Part shown: positions 8,487 through 17,143 of the stretch, in pieces | Layout: each line of letters begins with the position of its first letter | Numbering within the stretch: position 1 is the stretch's first letter | Origin: Glaciecola sp. UBA2563 | Lineage (GTDB): Bacteria > Pseudomonadota > Gammaproteobacteria > Enterobacterales > Alteromonadaceae | Assembly: GCA_002340325.1 (NCBI GenBank) | Contig: DDLV01000152.1 | Location: 1 to 42,830, forward strand | Direction: 5' to 3' | Length of the DNA stretch: 42,830 bases | Notes under the pieces: generated by a model | The model's database searches: none | Seen by the model: the letters and a program-made list of their open reading frames with translations, nothing else | What the model was told of the DNA's origin: nothing | Program-made: the position numbers and the translations under genes

Positions 8487-10085
8487 TTAAGCGGCTTGTT
8501 CTTCCTTAACCTCTTCACTTTCTTCTTCGATCGGATTCATTAATAGGTAATCGAATGCTGCCAGTGCAGCTTTAGAGCCCTCGCCCATGGCAATAACAAT
8601 TTGCTTGTATGGCACGGTAGTCACGTCACCACACGCGAATATGCCAGGCTCACTTGTCAAACCTTTCTCATTAATGATGATTTCACCGTATTTGGTCATA
8701 TCAACAATGCCATCTACCACTTTTGAGTTTGGTACAAGACCGATTTGCACGAATACGCCATGTAAAGGTTGTCGATGTTCTTCGTTTGTTTCTCTATCGA
8801 TGTATTCAATTGCATCTACTTTACCATCACTTGCCGTGATCTGTTTAGTAGCGGCATTTGTTATCACATTGATATTGCTGCGTTTGTGCAGCTGTTCAAT
8901 AAGCACTTGGTCAGCCTTTAACTCTGGCAGAAATTCAAAAACGGTTACATTATTAACAATACCTGCTAAATCAAGCGCAGCTTCAACACCGCTGTTGCCT
9001 CCGCCGATAACGGCCACGTCTTTACCTTTGTAAAAAGGACCATCGCAGTGCGGGCAATATGCGACGCCATTACCAATGTTCTCTTTTTCGCCCGGTACAC
9101 CAAGCTCTCTCCAATTGGCACCTGTCGCAATTATCAGTGTTCTTGTTTCAAGTATTTCGCCGCTACTCAACGTTAAGGTCTTGATATCACCCTTCTCAAT
9201 TTTGTCGACACGGATGTGTTCCTTGAGCGTGACCTCATAATCATTGAGATGCTCCATTAATGAACCCGTTAGCTCTGGTCCAGTAGTTTTAGGCACTGAT
9301 ATAAGGTTTTCTATCCCCATAGTGTCTTTGACCTGACCACCGAATCTGTCGGCGACCACCGTAACTTTTAAACCTTTTCGAGCAGCGTAGATTGCCGCAG
9401 CAACGCCAGCTGGCCCGCCACCAATGACCGTGACGTCTTGCAAAGGCAAGCGTGTTTGACTGTCTGACGCTAAGATCTCTGGCGCGACGTTACCTAACTT
9501 TTCAATTATGCCGGCGATCTCTACTTTTCCGCTAGCGAACACCTCACCGTTTAAAAATACGGTGGGAACACCTTGGATATTGTTTTCTGACACGAGATCG
9601 GGGTAAACACCACCATCAATCATCTCTGCATTGATGTTATCGTTTAACAATGCAAATTGATTCATCGCTTGCACGACATCCGGACACGCATGGCAAGACA
9701 AACTCACAAAAACTTGAAAATCGAGTTTGCTGTTGACTTTTTTCACCATATTCTGAATGCTTTCGTCCAGTTTCAATTGGCTGCCACCGGTCTGCAGAAT
9801 AGCCAGAATCAATGAGTTAAACTCATGGCCACCGGGTACACCAGAGAATGTAATGCCAGTTTCTTGGTCATTTTTAGTCAGTTTGAATGTCACCGGTGAG
9901 CGCAGCTCGCCATCAGTGTCCTGTTCAATTACAGACAATCTCTCAGACGTCGTTGCAATTTGCGTAAGCATATCGAGCAGTTCTTTACGCTTGGCGTGTT
10001 CGCCCGTTTGTACGACAAACGCTATTTCGTTTTTGAGGTCTTTCATGTAGCCTTTTAGGGCATTTAATATATCGTTGGATAACAT
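8487..10085 (-). CDS. ahpF: Alkyl hydroperoxide reductase subunit F
   Basis: 532 aa (E. coli AhpF is 521). NADH-dependent flavoprotein disulfide reductase that re-reduces AhpC in the cytoplasm. The N-terminal double-thioredoxin domain carries its redox pair at Cys131 and Cys134 (SCHACPD). An FAD-binding fold starts near residue 213 (VIGGGPAGVAAAIYAARKG), and the second redox pair is Cys344 and Cys347 (YCPHCDGP). The NAD-binding motif VIGGGNSGVEAALDLAG follows, then the FAD-contacting GIFACGDVT near the C-terminus. The last ~15 residues are an acidic Glu-rich tail. It lies 199 nt downstream of ahpC on the same strand, with a hairpin in the gap, so the two are probably cotranscribed at unequal levels. 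Confidence 0.97.
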   Translation of the reverse strand: MLSNDILNALKGYMKDLKNEIAFVVQTGEHAKRKELLDMLTQIATTSERLSVIEQDTDGELRSPVTFKLTKNDQETGITFSGVPGGHEFNSLILAILQTGGSQLKLDESIQNMVKKVNSKLDFQVFVSLSCHACPDVVQAMNQFALLNDNINAEMIDGGVYPDLVSENNIQGVPTVFLNGEVFASGKVEIAGIIEKLGNVAPEILASDSQTRLPLQDVTVIGGGPAGVAAAIYAARKGLKVTVVADRFGGQVKDTMGIENLISVPKTTGPELTGSLMEHLNDYEVTLKEHIRVDKIEKGDIKTLTLSSGEILETRTLIIATGANWRELGVPGEKENIGNGVAYCPHCDGPFYKGKDVAVIGGGNSGVEAALDLAGIVNNVTVFEFLPELKADQVLIEQLHKRSNINVITNAATKQITASDGKVDAIEYIDRETNEEHRQPLHGVFVQIGLVPNSKVVDGIVDMTKYGEIIINEKGLTSEPGIFACGDVTTVPYKQIVIAMGEGSKAALAAFDYLLMNPIEEESEEVKEEQAA

Positions 10086-10236
10086 ATGCTATCTCCTCTT
10101 CTACGCGCACATCATCACAACAGCCGTGGGCTGTATATGACATTAGAAAATGTGAGTGGCGGTTGATAAAATCGGTGTTGACTACGGAACGTATTTTATG
10201 TGTGACAAATTTTATTAACTGACACTCTTTGTTGTG

Positions 10237-10260
10237 TACCTGCGACATGCGCCGCAGGTA
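10237..10260 (-). other. Intercistronic hairpin between ahpC and ahpF
   Basis: An 8-bp perfect stem, TACCTGCG with CGCAGGTA, encloses an 8-nt loop. It lies 24 nt after the ahpC stop. There is no T-run on the minus strand, so it is not a classical terminator. It could protect the ahpC message from 3' decay or partly attenuate read-through into ahpF, matching the usual excess of AhpC over AhpF. That role is inference. Confidence 0.5.
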
Positions 10261-10284
10261 GAAGCAAATAAATTTGAATTGGTA

Positions 10285-10848
10285 TTAGATTTTACCAACC
10301 AAATCTAAGCTTGGCGTTAGAGTCTCTTGACCTTCTTCCCAAGCTGCAGGACACACTTCACCGTCATTGTTAGCCACATACTGTGCAGCCTTCACTTTGC
10401 GGACCATATCTGCAGCTGAGCGGCCAATACCTAAATCATGAATCTCAGCCACTTTTATAACGCCTTCTGGGTTAGCCAAGAAAGTACCACGTAATGCGCG
10501 CCCATCTTCTTCAATCAAGACATCAAAACCGCGCGATAACGTAAAGATATTATCAGACAGCATTGGATATGTGATCGTACCGATAGCTGGAGACGCATCG
10601 TGCCATGCTTTATGCACGAAATGAGAATCTGTAGACACAGCGTAAACTTCAACACCTAATCCTTGTAATTCCGCATATGCTTTTTGCATATCTTCTAGCT
10701 CTGTTGGGCAAACAAATGTGAAATCTGCAGGATAAAACAAAAAGATAGACCATTTTCCTTTAACATCTTCGCTCGTAACAGTTGTGAACTCACCATTGTG
10801 GAAAGCTTCGACAGAAAAGTCTGGTATGCTCTTATTGATCATTGACAT
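10285..10848 (-). CDS. ahpC: Alkyl hydroperoxide reductase subunit C (2-Cys peroxiredoxin)
   Basis: 187 aa, the usual length. It reduces H2O2, organic peroxides and peroxynitrite in the cytoplasm. The peroxidatic cysteine is Cys47 in the signature DFTFVCPTE. The resolving cysteine is Cys166 in GEVCPAAW. Both match the E. coli enzyme closely. It is the first gene of an ahpC-ahpF unit. A hairpin follows its stop and a dyad-rich region (10945-11045) lies upstream. I looked for an OxyR-type site upstream and found no convincing full site. Confidence 0.97.
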   Translation of the reverse strand: MSMINKSIPDFSVEAFHNGEFTTVTSEDVKGKWSIFLFYPADFTFVCPTELEDMQKAYAELQGLGVEVYAVSTDSHFVHKAWHDASPAIGTITYPMLSDNIFTLSRGFDVLIEEDGRALRGTFLANPEGVIKVAEIHDLGIGRSAADMVRKVKAAQYVANNDGEVCPAAWEEGQETLTPSLDLVGKI

Positions 10849-10976
10849 GTAAGGTTTTCCTTTTAGTAGAATTTAGTTAATCGACGTGTGTGTTTACGTA
10901 TGGTTTTAGAATATAGATGTATACGCCATATTTAAAACCGGAAGAAACGATTCGTTTAATCAGTTTTTTTGATTAC

Positions 10977-11045
10977 TAGGGCGTGTTGTTCTTTGCTCTA
11001 CGGATTTTTTTCGTTTATAAGTGCAGCAAAGAAGAACACGCCCTA
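10977..11045. repeat. 21-bp inverted repeat with 27-nt loop
   Basis: Left arm 10977-10997 begins TAGGGCGTGTT. Right arm 11025-11045 is its reverse complement at 20 of 21 positions; the one difference is a G opposite a G. The loop contains a run of seven Ts. The arm's start recurs as a single copy at 7739-7749 (TAGAGCGTGTT). It could be a small palindromic repeat family member or a strong transcript-end hairpin. No open frame or target-site duplication is seen. Confidence 0.7.
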
Positions 11046-11109
11046 AATCTTCCAATAGTAATGTGTAGCCAAATATCTAAGTATCTAGGGGGCTGGCGAA
11101 AATTTTTTA

Positions 11110-11311
11110 GGTTATGTTCCCGGTAATTGTTGTTTAGTTGATAAGTATTTGTTTTGCTGTTGATTGTAGGGTTAAGACATTTGAAAGCTTCGAATTCATG
11201 GATGAATTCGCAGAGCGCCCAGGGATTGGGTTTACAGCGACTTTCAAATGTCTTAACCCTACAATTAAATGCAAAAAGCACAGCTCAACAACAATTACCG
11301 GGAACATAGCC
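11110..11311. repeat. Palindromic element, copy A (cruciform-forming, conserved core)
   Basis: An outer arm at 11110-11140 pairs with 11281-11311 (28 of 31; two of the three differences would be G-U wobbles in a plus-strand transcript). An inner arm at 11163-11187 pairs perfectly over 25 bp with 11241-11265. The 53-nt core (11188-11240) contains a 9-bp hairpin around CATGGATG and a second short CCC/GGG hairpin. The core is shared with copy B (16743-16947), but the arms are not. It lies between the end of ygiF and the upstream region of ahpC, and may end ygiF transcripts. No transposase is present. Confidence 0.8.
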
Positions 11312-11357
11312 ATTTTTAGTAACGCCAGCAATCGCAGTTTAAAAATGCAAAAGAATG

Positions 11358-12848
11358 TTACCAATACGTGTCAGCTTGCATTGCAACCTTTCGAGACATC
11401 TCCATAACAGTTAACAGTGCTTTACGCTTTTCTTGTAACCATTCTGAAAATTCCTCTTGTTCAGAAATCTCAAACTCATTTTGTGACATTTGCAGAAATG
11501 TCAGCGCCTTCAATTCGTTTATTCCTTCCATGAGATCTAACCAAGGCGCTCTAAATGTTCCTCTGGTTTCACTGAATAGTTCTGCCAACAAAAATCCGTT
11601 CATAAGCGATTGCTGCAACAACACTTCTAATGCGAGATATTGATTGGAATCCATCTCTCCGCTTGTCGGTAGTGACTGCATCATTGTTTGCCATGTCTGT
11701 GACAACCATCCATTTGCGTGTTTACGCACTGGAATATCTGCACCACTTGTTTGTTCTCGCCATGGCTTTTCCTGTAAGACTCTAGAGATTAATAACTGTA
11801 CATTGGTTGCGTCTCGCCGCGAGATTAAATACTTAGGAGACTGGGCCTGCAATAAACCTTCTCTTCTACCAAGAAGGTAATTCATAATGCCCGCTTCTTT
11901 TGGAATTCTTTTGCTGAAAGCGCCTTTTTTTGAACGCAAACGCCGAAACATAAGAAGTTGTTCTGTCCAGCTCCAATGCCTTGTCAATTCTAATAACTGT
12001 TTGTGCAGCAACAACAATTCTCTGGACTGTAAAACAGGGAGATACAACGCCACGCTGTGCAGTAACAGCAACAGACTTTCTCTGATTTGAAACAGCGCCC
12101 TGCTGTTGCCGCAATACAAATAAACATCCTGATGATACTGCCAGTGATCAAGGCCGCAGCTTAATGCCTTTATCAACCCTTGCTCTGTCGTATCGTCTTT
12201 TCGCAAACTCAGGAACTTTGGTAAAGATCGCACCTTAAATTGACTGCCGGTCACTAAACGATATCCAGAGGCTGCTTTTGTTATGTTACTTAAATGTACT
12301 GGCAACTTTTCTGCTATCAAATCAGCAATCTTGTAGAGCAAAGCAGCTTTGCCCGACTTAAGCTCTAGTTCAATTTCGTTGATGTCAATGTTATCCTGAT
12401 TCGATTTAATTTCGCCTTGGTCGTAAACAAATTCAACGGCACCATCTTCCATTTCAATGTGCCATTGGTGCCGATGAAAGTGGGTGGTAAATACCATTGT
12501 CAAATTCGTGTTGATATGGTCGACGTCGAAATCATCAGCAAAGATATCGCTTTCAAACTTTGCTAAATCTGGCTTTGGAATGTCAAGTTGACAGTTGAAT
12601 TCAGGGCGCTGATGCAATCCTCCCTGCACTTTGCCTCGTGTTTTGATAGTTTGTTCGTACTTGCCGTCCTGCTTTCTTACCCTAAAACCAATTTTTCTCG
12701 CCTTCAACAGTAATTCAGGCGTATCGTAGTATTCATTTTCAATGGGTGTATCTGAATACGTTATTTGTCCCTCGAGTGCGGGAATTATTTTTTCTCTTAT
12801 TATTTTTAGGCCATTGGACTGGAGTGCCAATTTCAACTCAACTTCCAT
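11358..12848 (-). CDS. ygiF: Inorganic triphosphatase, CYTH-domain protein (YgiF-like)
   Basis: 496 aa (E. coli YgiF is about 433). CYTH 'triphosphate tunnel' enzyme expected to hydrolyse inorganic tripolyphosphate in the cytoplasm. The hallmark ExExK motif is at the very N-terminus (MEVELKLAL). Basic and acidic tunnel residues follow in YYDTPELLLKARKIGFRVRKQDGKYEQTIKTRG, and the CYTH domain ends near residue 200 (INEIELELKSG). The C-terminal ~290 residues form the helical CHAD-like domain seen in YgiF, with the diagnostic HWQYHQDVYLY stretch near 235. The ribosome binding site is GAGG, 4 nt before the ATG. It starts 25 nt after the putA stop on the same strand, so the two genes are probably cotranscribed. 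Confidence 0.88.
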   Translation of the reverse strand: MEVELKLALQSNGLKIIREKIIPALEGQITYSDTPIENEYYDTPELLLKARKIGFRVRKQDGKYEQTIKTRGKVQGGLHQRPEFNCQLDIPKPDLAKFESDIFADDFDVDHINTNLTMVFTTHFHRHQWHIEMEDGAVEFVYDQGEIKSNQDNIDINEIELELKSGKAALLYKIADLIAEKLPVHLSNITKAASGYRLVTGSQFKVRSLPKFLSLRKDDTTEQGLIKALSCGLDHWQYHQDVYLYCGNSRALFQIRESLLLLLHSVALYLPVLQSRELLLLHKQLLELTRHWSWTEQLLMFRRLRSKKGAFSKRIPKEAGIMNYLLGRREGLLQAQSPKYLISRRDATNVQLLISRVLQEKPWREQTSGADIPVRKHANGWLSQTWQTMMQSLPTSGEMDSNQYLALEVLLQQSLMNGFLLAELFSETRGTFRAPWLDLMEGINELKALTFLQMSQNEFEISEQEEFSEWLQEKRKALLTVMEMSRKVAMQADTYW

Positions 12849-12873
12849 TCAACCTCACTTTTTTCTAGCGCCG

Positions 12874-15800
12874 TTAATCATCATCTTCCATCGTCATTAA
12901 CGAAGTATTTCCACCCGATGCAGTGGTGTCGATACTAATTGTCTTTTCTGTTAACAACCTCTGGATAAGATTATCATAGTCTTCAGCTGTTATTATTGGA
13001 AGGATGGCACCTTTTCTACTCGCTATTTTATAAGCGACATTGGCACACATAGATGCATTACTATCAATTACAATGCCCGCTACTTTGTCATGAGATAGCA
13101 AGATGTCCAAATTGGCCAGCGCCGTTACCTGAAATACATCCGAAGGAGCACCTGTATCATGTAATTTTTGCTCTACTGCTTTTGCTTGCTCGTAAAACCG
13201 ATCTGATACCACGGCAATGACGACATTACCTGTTGCAAGCGCCGTCACAATAGACATGAACCAATATTCAAAGCTCACTTCTTTATCAGCAAACGTTATC
13301 ATAATGCCGCGAGGCTCATAATAAAGAGTATTGGACTCACCTGTGGGGCCTGGCAACTCTATGCCATTTCGAAGCTTCTGCTCAACATTAAAAAGTTGAT
13401 CTCTCGCGGTTGCTAGTGTTGCATTCAGATTATCGGCGATATTTTCCACATAATTGACATCTGCAAGCCTCGCTAGAAATTGTCGTAGCCAAGAGATTCT
13501 ATCCATGGTCGAAGTGATTCGCCACGGTTGCTCAACACGGTGCGCTGCATCAACAATATCATTCACCGCTTCTACGATATTCACATCGGTGATTGCCTTT
13601 TCAATGGTTGGTACAAATGAGATTGGCTCTACTTCGACGCCATGATTCGCCGTGCGAGTTGACGAGCGCGTTTTTTCTGCCATGAGCCTCGATAAATAGT
13701 TTGGACCGCCCGCCTTCGGCCCGGTGCCAGACAGGCCTCTTCCGCCAAATGGCTGAACGCCTACAATTGCTCCTATCATATTGCGATTAATGTAAACGTT
13801 CCCAGCTTTACTCAATTTTGCCAGCATTTCAACGCGAGCTTCAATTCTGCTGTGTATCCCCATGGTTAAGCCATATCCTGTTGAATTGATATCATTCATA
13901 ACAGCTTCAATGTCATTTGACTTGAACCTGATGACATGTACGACTGGACCAAAGACTTCTTTTGGCAATTGATGGATGTTGTCAATCTCAAACAGATGGG
14001 GCGCAAAATAATGGCCATCTAGTGTGGTGCTAACATCACACTTAAATATCAACTTGGCCTCGTCTTGCAGCCATGTAACATGATGTTGAAGATTAGTGAG
14101 TGCTTTTTCATCAATCACTGGGCCTATGTCTGTGCTTAGCCATTGTGGGTCGCCTATGTTCAGCTCTCGCATAGCACCTACCAGCATGGAAATAATCCGA
14201 TCTGCAATGTCTTCTTGAAGATAAAGCACGCGTAGTGCTGAACAACGCTGGCCAGCGCTTTGAAAACCTGAATGAATAATGTCATCAACAACTTGTTCAG
14301 GTAATGCAGTTGAGTCAACGATCATGCAATTCTGACCGCCCGTTTCTGCAATAAGAGGAACTTGTCCTATACCGCGCTGAGATAAAATATTTGAGATCAA
14401 ATTTCCGGTGGTGGTAGAGCCGGTAAAGATGACGCCCTTGATTTCTTTTTGTGGAAGTAAAGCGTTACCAACGTCGGGGCCTCTAGCAATAATTAGCTGT
14501 ATAACATTTTGAGGCAACCCAACGCTTTCGATAAGTGTCATTACCCTAATTGCTATTAGGCTGGTCTGTTCAGCAGGTTTTGCTAGGACGGTATTGCCAG
14601 TCACAACAGCGGCGACGACTTGCCCTAAAAAAATCGCAAGTGGAAAATTCCAAGGACTTATGCAGAGAATAACGCCCCTTGGCGCCTTAGTATCTTCATT
14701 CGTTATGCGTTGCGCTTCGGTCGCATAATAGCGACAAAAGTCAACCGCTTCGCGAATTTCATCAATAGCATCTTGAGGCACTTTACCTGCTTCTTTTATG
14801 CAATACCCGATTAACTCATCCATATGCCTTTCTAAAATTGCCGCAATTCGCAAAAGTAATGAAGCGCGTTCCTCCACTGGCGTTTTCGACCAGGTATCAA
14901 ATGCCTGTTGCGCGGATAATAACTTACGCCTCATAGAAGCAGTGTCATCAAACACAAGGTGACCAATGACTTCGCTCTTATTAGCTGGATTGTGGACCCA
15001 CATATCTGGCGAAACTACATTTTTTACATGTGCTTTAGCATTGTGTTGTTGCCACCACTTTTCCAGTGCGAGTCTTGTGTTTACAAGCGCTTGAATATCA
15101 TACAAATCAATACTTTTGCTATTTATACGGTCGCCAAATAAGTCGCAAGGGTTTGCAATTTGTGGGTTTGCAATCGCGTTTAGTCTTTGTGTGCGTTCGA
15201 CCGGGTCTCCCAGTAATGCTTCAACCGGTTTAGATTCATCGACAATTGCGTTAACAAATGATGAATTAGCGCCGTTCTCCAGCAATCTTCTGACAAGATA
15301 TGCCAACAAATCTTCGTGTTGCCCGACAGGCGCATAAATGCGGCAAGGAGTGTTTTCCTCTCTGACAATCTGGTCGTAGAGCGTATCACCCATACCGTGT
15401 AAGCATTGAAATTCAAATCCCGTTTTATTGTCTCCAGCCAATTCAAGAATGATAGATGCCGTATATGCATTGTGGGTAGCAAATTGCGGGTAAATAGTAC
15501 TGCGATAATCCAATAGTCTGTTTGCACACGCATGGTACGAAACATCAGTAGAAGATTTGCGAGTGAAAACGGGAAACTCGGAATATCCACCTTGTTGACT
15601 GTGCTTTATTTCAGTATCCCAATACGCACCTTTTACAAGTCTTACCATCATGGGCTTTTTTGCGTTTGTTGTTAATTCTCGCAACCATTCAATGACATAA
15701 ATCGCGCGTTTTTGATACGCCTGCACGGCGATACCGAATCCGGCCCATCTCAGCAGTGCTGAATCACAAAAAACATTCTCAATAATATCCAATGAAATGT

Positions 15801-16695
15801 CTAAACGCTCAGATTCCTCTGCATCAACGGTTAATCCAATATCGTATTGTTGTGCCAATAAACACAATTCTTTTAACCTTTCGGTTATTGTTGCAACCGC
15901 GGTGGTGTGATGCTTAAAATCATATTTTGGATGTATCGCCGAGAGTTTTACTGAAATACCGGGGCTTTTTTGAGGGCCTTTACCTTTTGCAGCTTTACCG
16001 ATAACGTGAACGGCATGCTCATAGGATTTAAAATATCTATCGGCATCGTCCTGCGATCGCGCGCCCTCGCCTAACATGTCATAAGAATACAGGTAACCAT
16101 TTTGTTCTTTTTCCGTTGCACGAGAGCACGCATCTTCGATTGTCTCCCCTATCACAAATTGTTTGCCCATCACCTTCATTGCAATATTCATTGCCTTTCT
16201 GATCACAGGTTCGCCCAATCTGCCCATTGTCTTTTTCAACAAGCCAAGTTGTGACTGCTTCCTTTCATCGGTATACGACACAACATTACCCGTTAACATC
16301 AGCCCCCATGCACTAGCATTTACAAATAATGAATCACTATTTCCCAAGTGAGGCGCCCAATGCCCTTTGGAAAGCTTATCTCGAATCAACTCATCTTGCG
16401 TCTGTTTATCAGGTATCCGCAACAGTGCTTCAGCCAAACACATCAGCACTACGCCCTCTGCTGTTGAAAGCGAAAATTCGTTCAACAATGCATCGACACC
16501 GCTATGTGTCTTTGTTTCTTCCCTAATGCGTAAGACCATAGTTCTTGCGCGTTCCCATGCTTTACTTCTGAGCAGATTACTCACCTCAGCAAGCGGCAAG
16601 ATGTGATCTATTGCTGTAGATTCATTAACACGATGAAAATCTCTAATTTTTTGCCGCAAAGCAGATTGATTTAAAATTTTAGGATGGAAGAGCAT
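12874..16695 (-). CDS. putA: Bifunctional proline dehydrogenase / P5C dehydrogenase PutA (no DNA-binding domain)
   Basis: About 1273 aa. It oxidises proline to glutamate in two steps. I prefer the ATG at 16695 over one 27 nt further upstream because GTGAGGT lies 5 nt before it. The proline dehydrogenase barrel is seen in KLSAIHPKYDF, VDAEESERLDI, VRLVKGAYWDTEIK and APVGQHEDLLAYLVRRLLENGANSSFV. The aldehyde dehydrogenase domain follows (SPWNFPLAIF, FTGSTTTG, ETGGQN), with catalytic Cys818 in SAGQRCSALR. The last ~200 residues are the inactive ALDH-like C-terminal domain of long PutAs. The N-terminal ribbon-helix-helix DNA-binding domain of E. coli PutA is absent, so this protein should not repress its own gene. 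ygiF follows after 25 nt. Confidence 0.95.
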   Translation of the reverse strand: MLFHPKILNQSALRQKIRDFHRVNESTAIDHILPLAEVSNLLRSKAWERARTMVLRIREETKTHSGVDALLNEFSLSTAEGVVLMCLAEALLRIPDKQTQDELIRDKLSKGHWAPHLGNSDSLFVNASAWGLMLTGNVVSYTDERKQSQLGLLKKTMGRLGEPVIRKAMNIAMKVMGKQFVIGETIEDACSRATEKEQNGYLYSYDMLGEGARSQDDADRYFKSYEHAVHVIGKAAKGKGPQKSPGISVKLSAIHPKYDFKHHTTAVATITERLKELCLLAQQYDIGLTVDAEESERLDISLDIIENVFCDSALLRWAGFGIAVQAYQKRAIYVIEWLRELTTNAKKPMMVRLVKGAYWDTEIKHSQQGGYSEFPVFTRKSSTDVSYHACANRLLDYRSTIYPQFATHNAYTASIILELAGDNKTGFEFQCLHGMGDTLYDQIVREENTPCRIYAPVGQHEDLLAYLVRRLLENGANSSFVNAIVDESKPVEALLGDPVERTQRLNAIANPQIANPCDLFGDRINSKSIDLYDIQALVNTRLALEKWWQQHNAKAHVKNVVSPDMWVHNPANKSEVIGHLVFDDTASMRRKLLSAQQAFDTWSKTPVEERASLLLRIAAILERHMDELIGYCIKEAGKVPQDAIDEIREAVDFCRYYATEAQRITNEDTKAPRGVILCISPWNFPLAIFLGQVVAAVVTGNTVLAKPAEQTSLIAIRVMTLIESVGLPQNVIQLIIARGPDVGNALLPQKEIKGVIFTGSTTTGNLISNILSQRGIGQVPLIAETGGQNCMIVDSTALPEQVVDDIIHSGFQSAGQRCSALRVLYLQEDIADRIISMLVGAMRELNIGDPQWLSTDIGPVIDEKALTNLQHHVTWLQDEAKLIFKCDVSTTLDGHYFAPHLFEIDNIHQLPKEVFGPVVHVIRFKSNDIEAVMNDINSTGYGLTMGIHSRIEARVEMLAKLSKAGNVYINRNMIGAIVGVQPFGGRGLSGTGPKAGGPNYLSRLMAEKTRSSTRTANHGVEVEPISFVPTIEKAITDVNIVEAVNDIVDAAHRVEQPWRITSTMDRISWLRQFLARLADVNYVENIADNLNATLATARDQLFNVEQKLRNGIELPGPTGESNTLYYEPRGIMITFADKEVSFEYWFMSIVTALATGNVVIAVVSDRFYEQAKAVEQKLHDTGAPSDVFQVTALANLDILLSHDKVAGIVIDSNASMCANVAYKIASRKGAILPIITAEDYDNLIQRLLTEKTISIDTTASGGNTSLMTMEDDD

Positions 16696-16742
16696 ATTTA
16701 CCTCACAAAAAAGCAACCGCACATTACTTGTATATTGCAGAA

Positions 16743-16947
16743 GGTTATGTTCTGTTTAAGGGTTGCTGAGTTCTTAAAATGTTGATTCACAGTTGATTGA
16801 AGGTATTTGTATTTTGAAAGCTTCGAAAACATGGATGTTTTCGCAGAGCGTCCATGGACGGATTCATAGCGACTTTCAAAATACAAATACCTTCAATCAA
16901 ATGAGCAATGTTTATTTGTCTCAGCAACACTTAAACAGAACATGGCC
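16743..16947. repeat. Palindromic element, copy B (cruciform-forming, conserved core)
   Basis: An outer arm at 16743-16770 pairs with 16920-16947 (25 of 28; two differences would be G-U wobbles in a plus-strand transcript). An inner arm at 16793-16820 pairs perfectly over 28 bp with 16873-16900. The 52-nt core (16821-16872) contains a 9-bp hairpin, CGAAAACAT with ATGTTTTCG, and a second hairpin, TCC with GGA. The core matches copy A at most positions, and the differences inside the hairpins are compensatory. Beyond a few bases next to the core, and GGTTATGTTC at the outer edge, the arms have a different sequence from copy A. Confidence 0.8.
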
Positions 16948-17085
16948 TTGCTCAAATAAGTATAGCGTTACCTAAAACAATGATTCAAAACATCATTTCC
17001 AGAATGGTTGATATTGCAACTAAATAGCAATAACACACCTAATTTCAAGTTAGTTTAGAGTGGAAAGAGGATATGTAGACTCTCT

Positions 17086-17114
17086 TTGATAACTGTACTG
17101 AATAGAAGTACACT
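17086..17114 (+). promoter_or_regulatory. Candidate sigma-70 promoter for the ftsB-rpoS cluster
   Basis: TTGATA at 17086-17091 (5 of 6 to consensus) and TACACT at 17109-17114 (4 of 6) are separated by 17 bp. Transcription would start near 17121, leaving a leader of about 23 nt before the ftsB ATG. Confidence 0.4.
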
Positions 17115-17143
17115 TACGACATTGGATCTGTCGAGAAAGAAGA

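Larger units (their letters stand above)
10849..11357. other. Intergenic region ahpC / ygiF, repeat-rich
   Basis: This stretch of about 510 bases holds the ahpC promoter region and then several stacked symmetric sequences. They are AAACGA-T-TCGTTT (10945-10957), TAATCA...TGATTA (10957-10975), a near-perfect 21-bp inverted repeat (10977-11045) and a 202-nt palindromic element (11110-11311). No gene is seen. Short frames within the palindromic element are by-products of its sequence. Confidence 0.7.
16696..17143. other. Divergent intergenic region putA / ftsB
   Basis: About 450 bases between the divergent putA and ftsB genes. It must hold both promoters. Almost half is palindromic element B (16743-16947), which starts only 48 nt upstream of the putA start codon. 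The ftsB-proximal part carries a candidate promoter at 17086-17114. No gene is seen; short frames here are shadows of the repeat. Confidence 0.7.

Noticed and set aside
10849..10980. OxyR binding site upstream of ahpC
   Set aside because: Only isolated ATAG/CTAT half-motifs occur; no correctly spaced full site was found.
11138..11407. Open frames within and next to palindromic element A (both strands)
   Set aside because: They read through the inverted repeat on both strands and end in ygiF antisense. The peptide follows the repeat, not a protein family.
16698..16975. Open frames across palindromic element B
   Set aside because: Same reason: the frames are by-products of the shared core and its arms and have no ribosome binding site.
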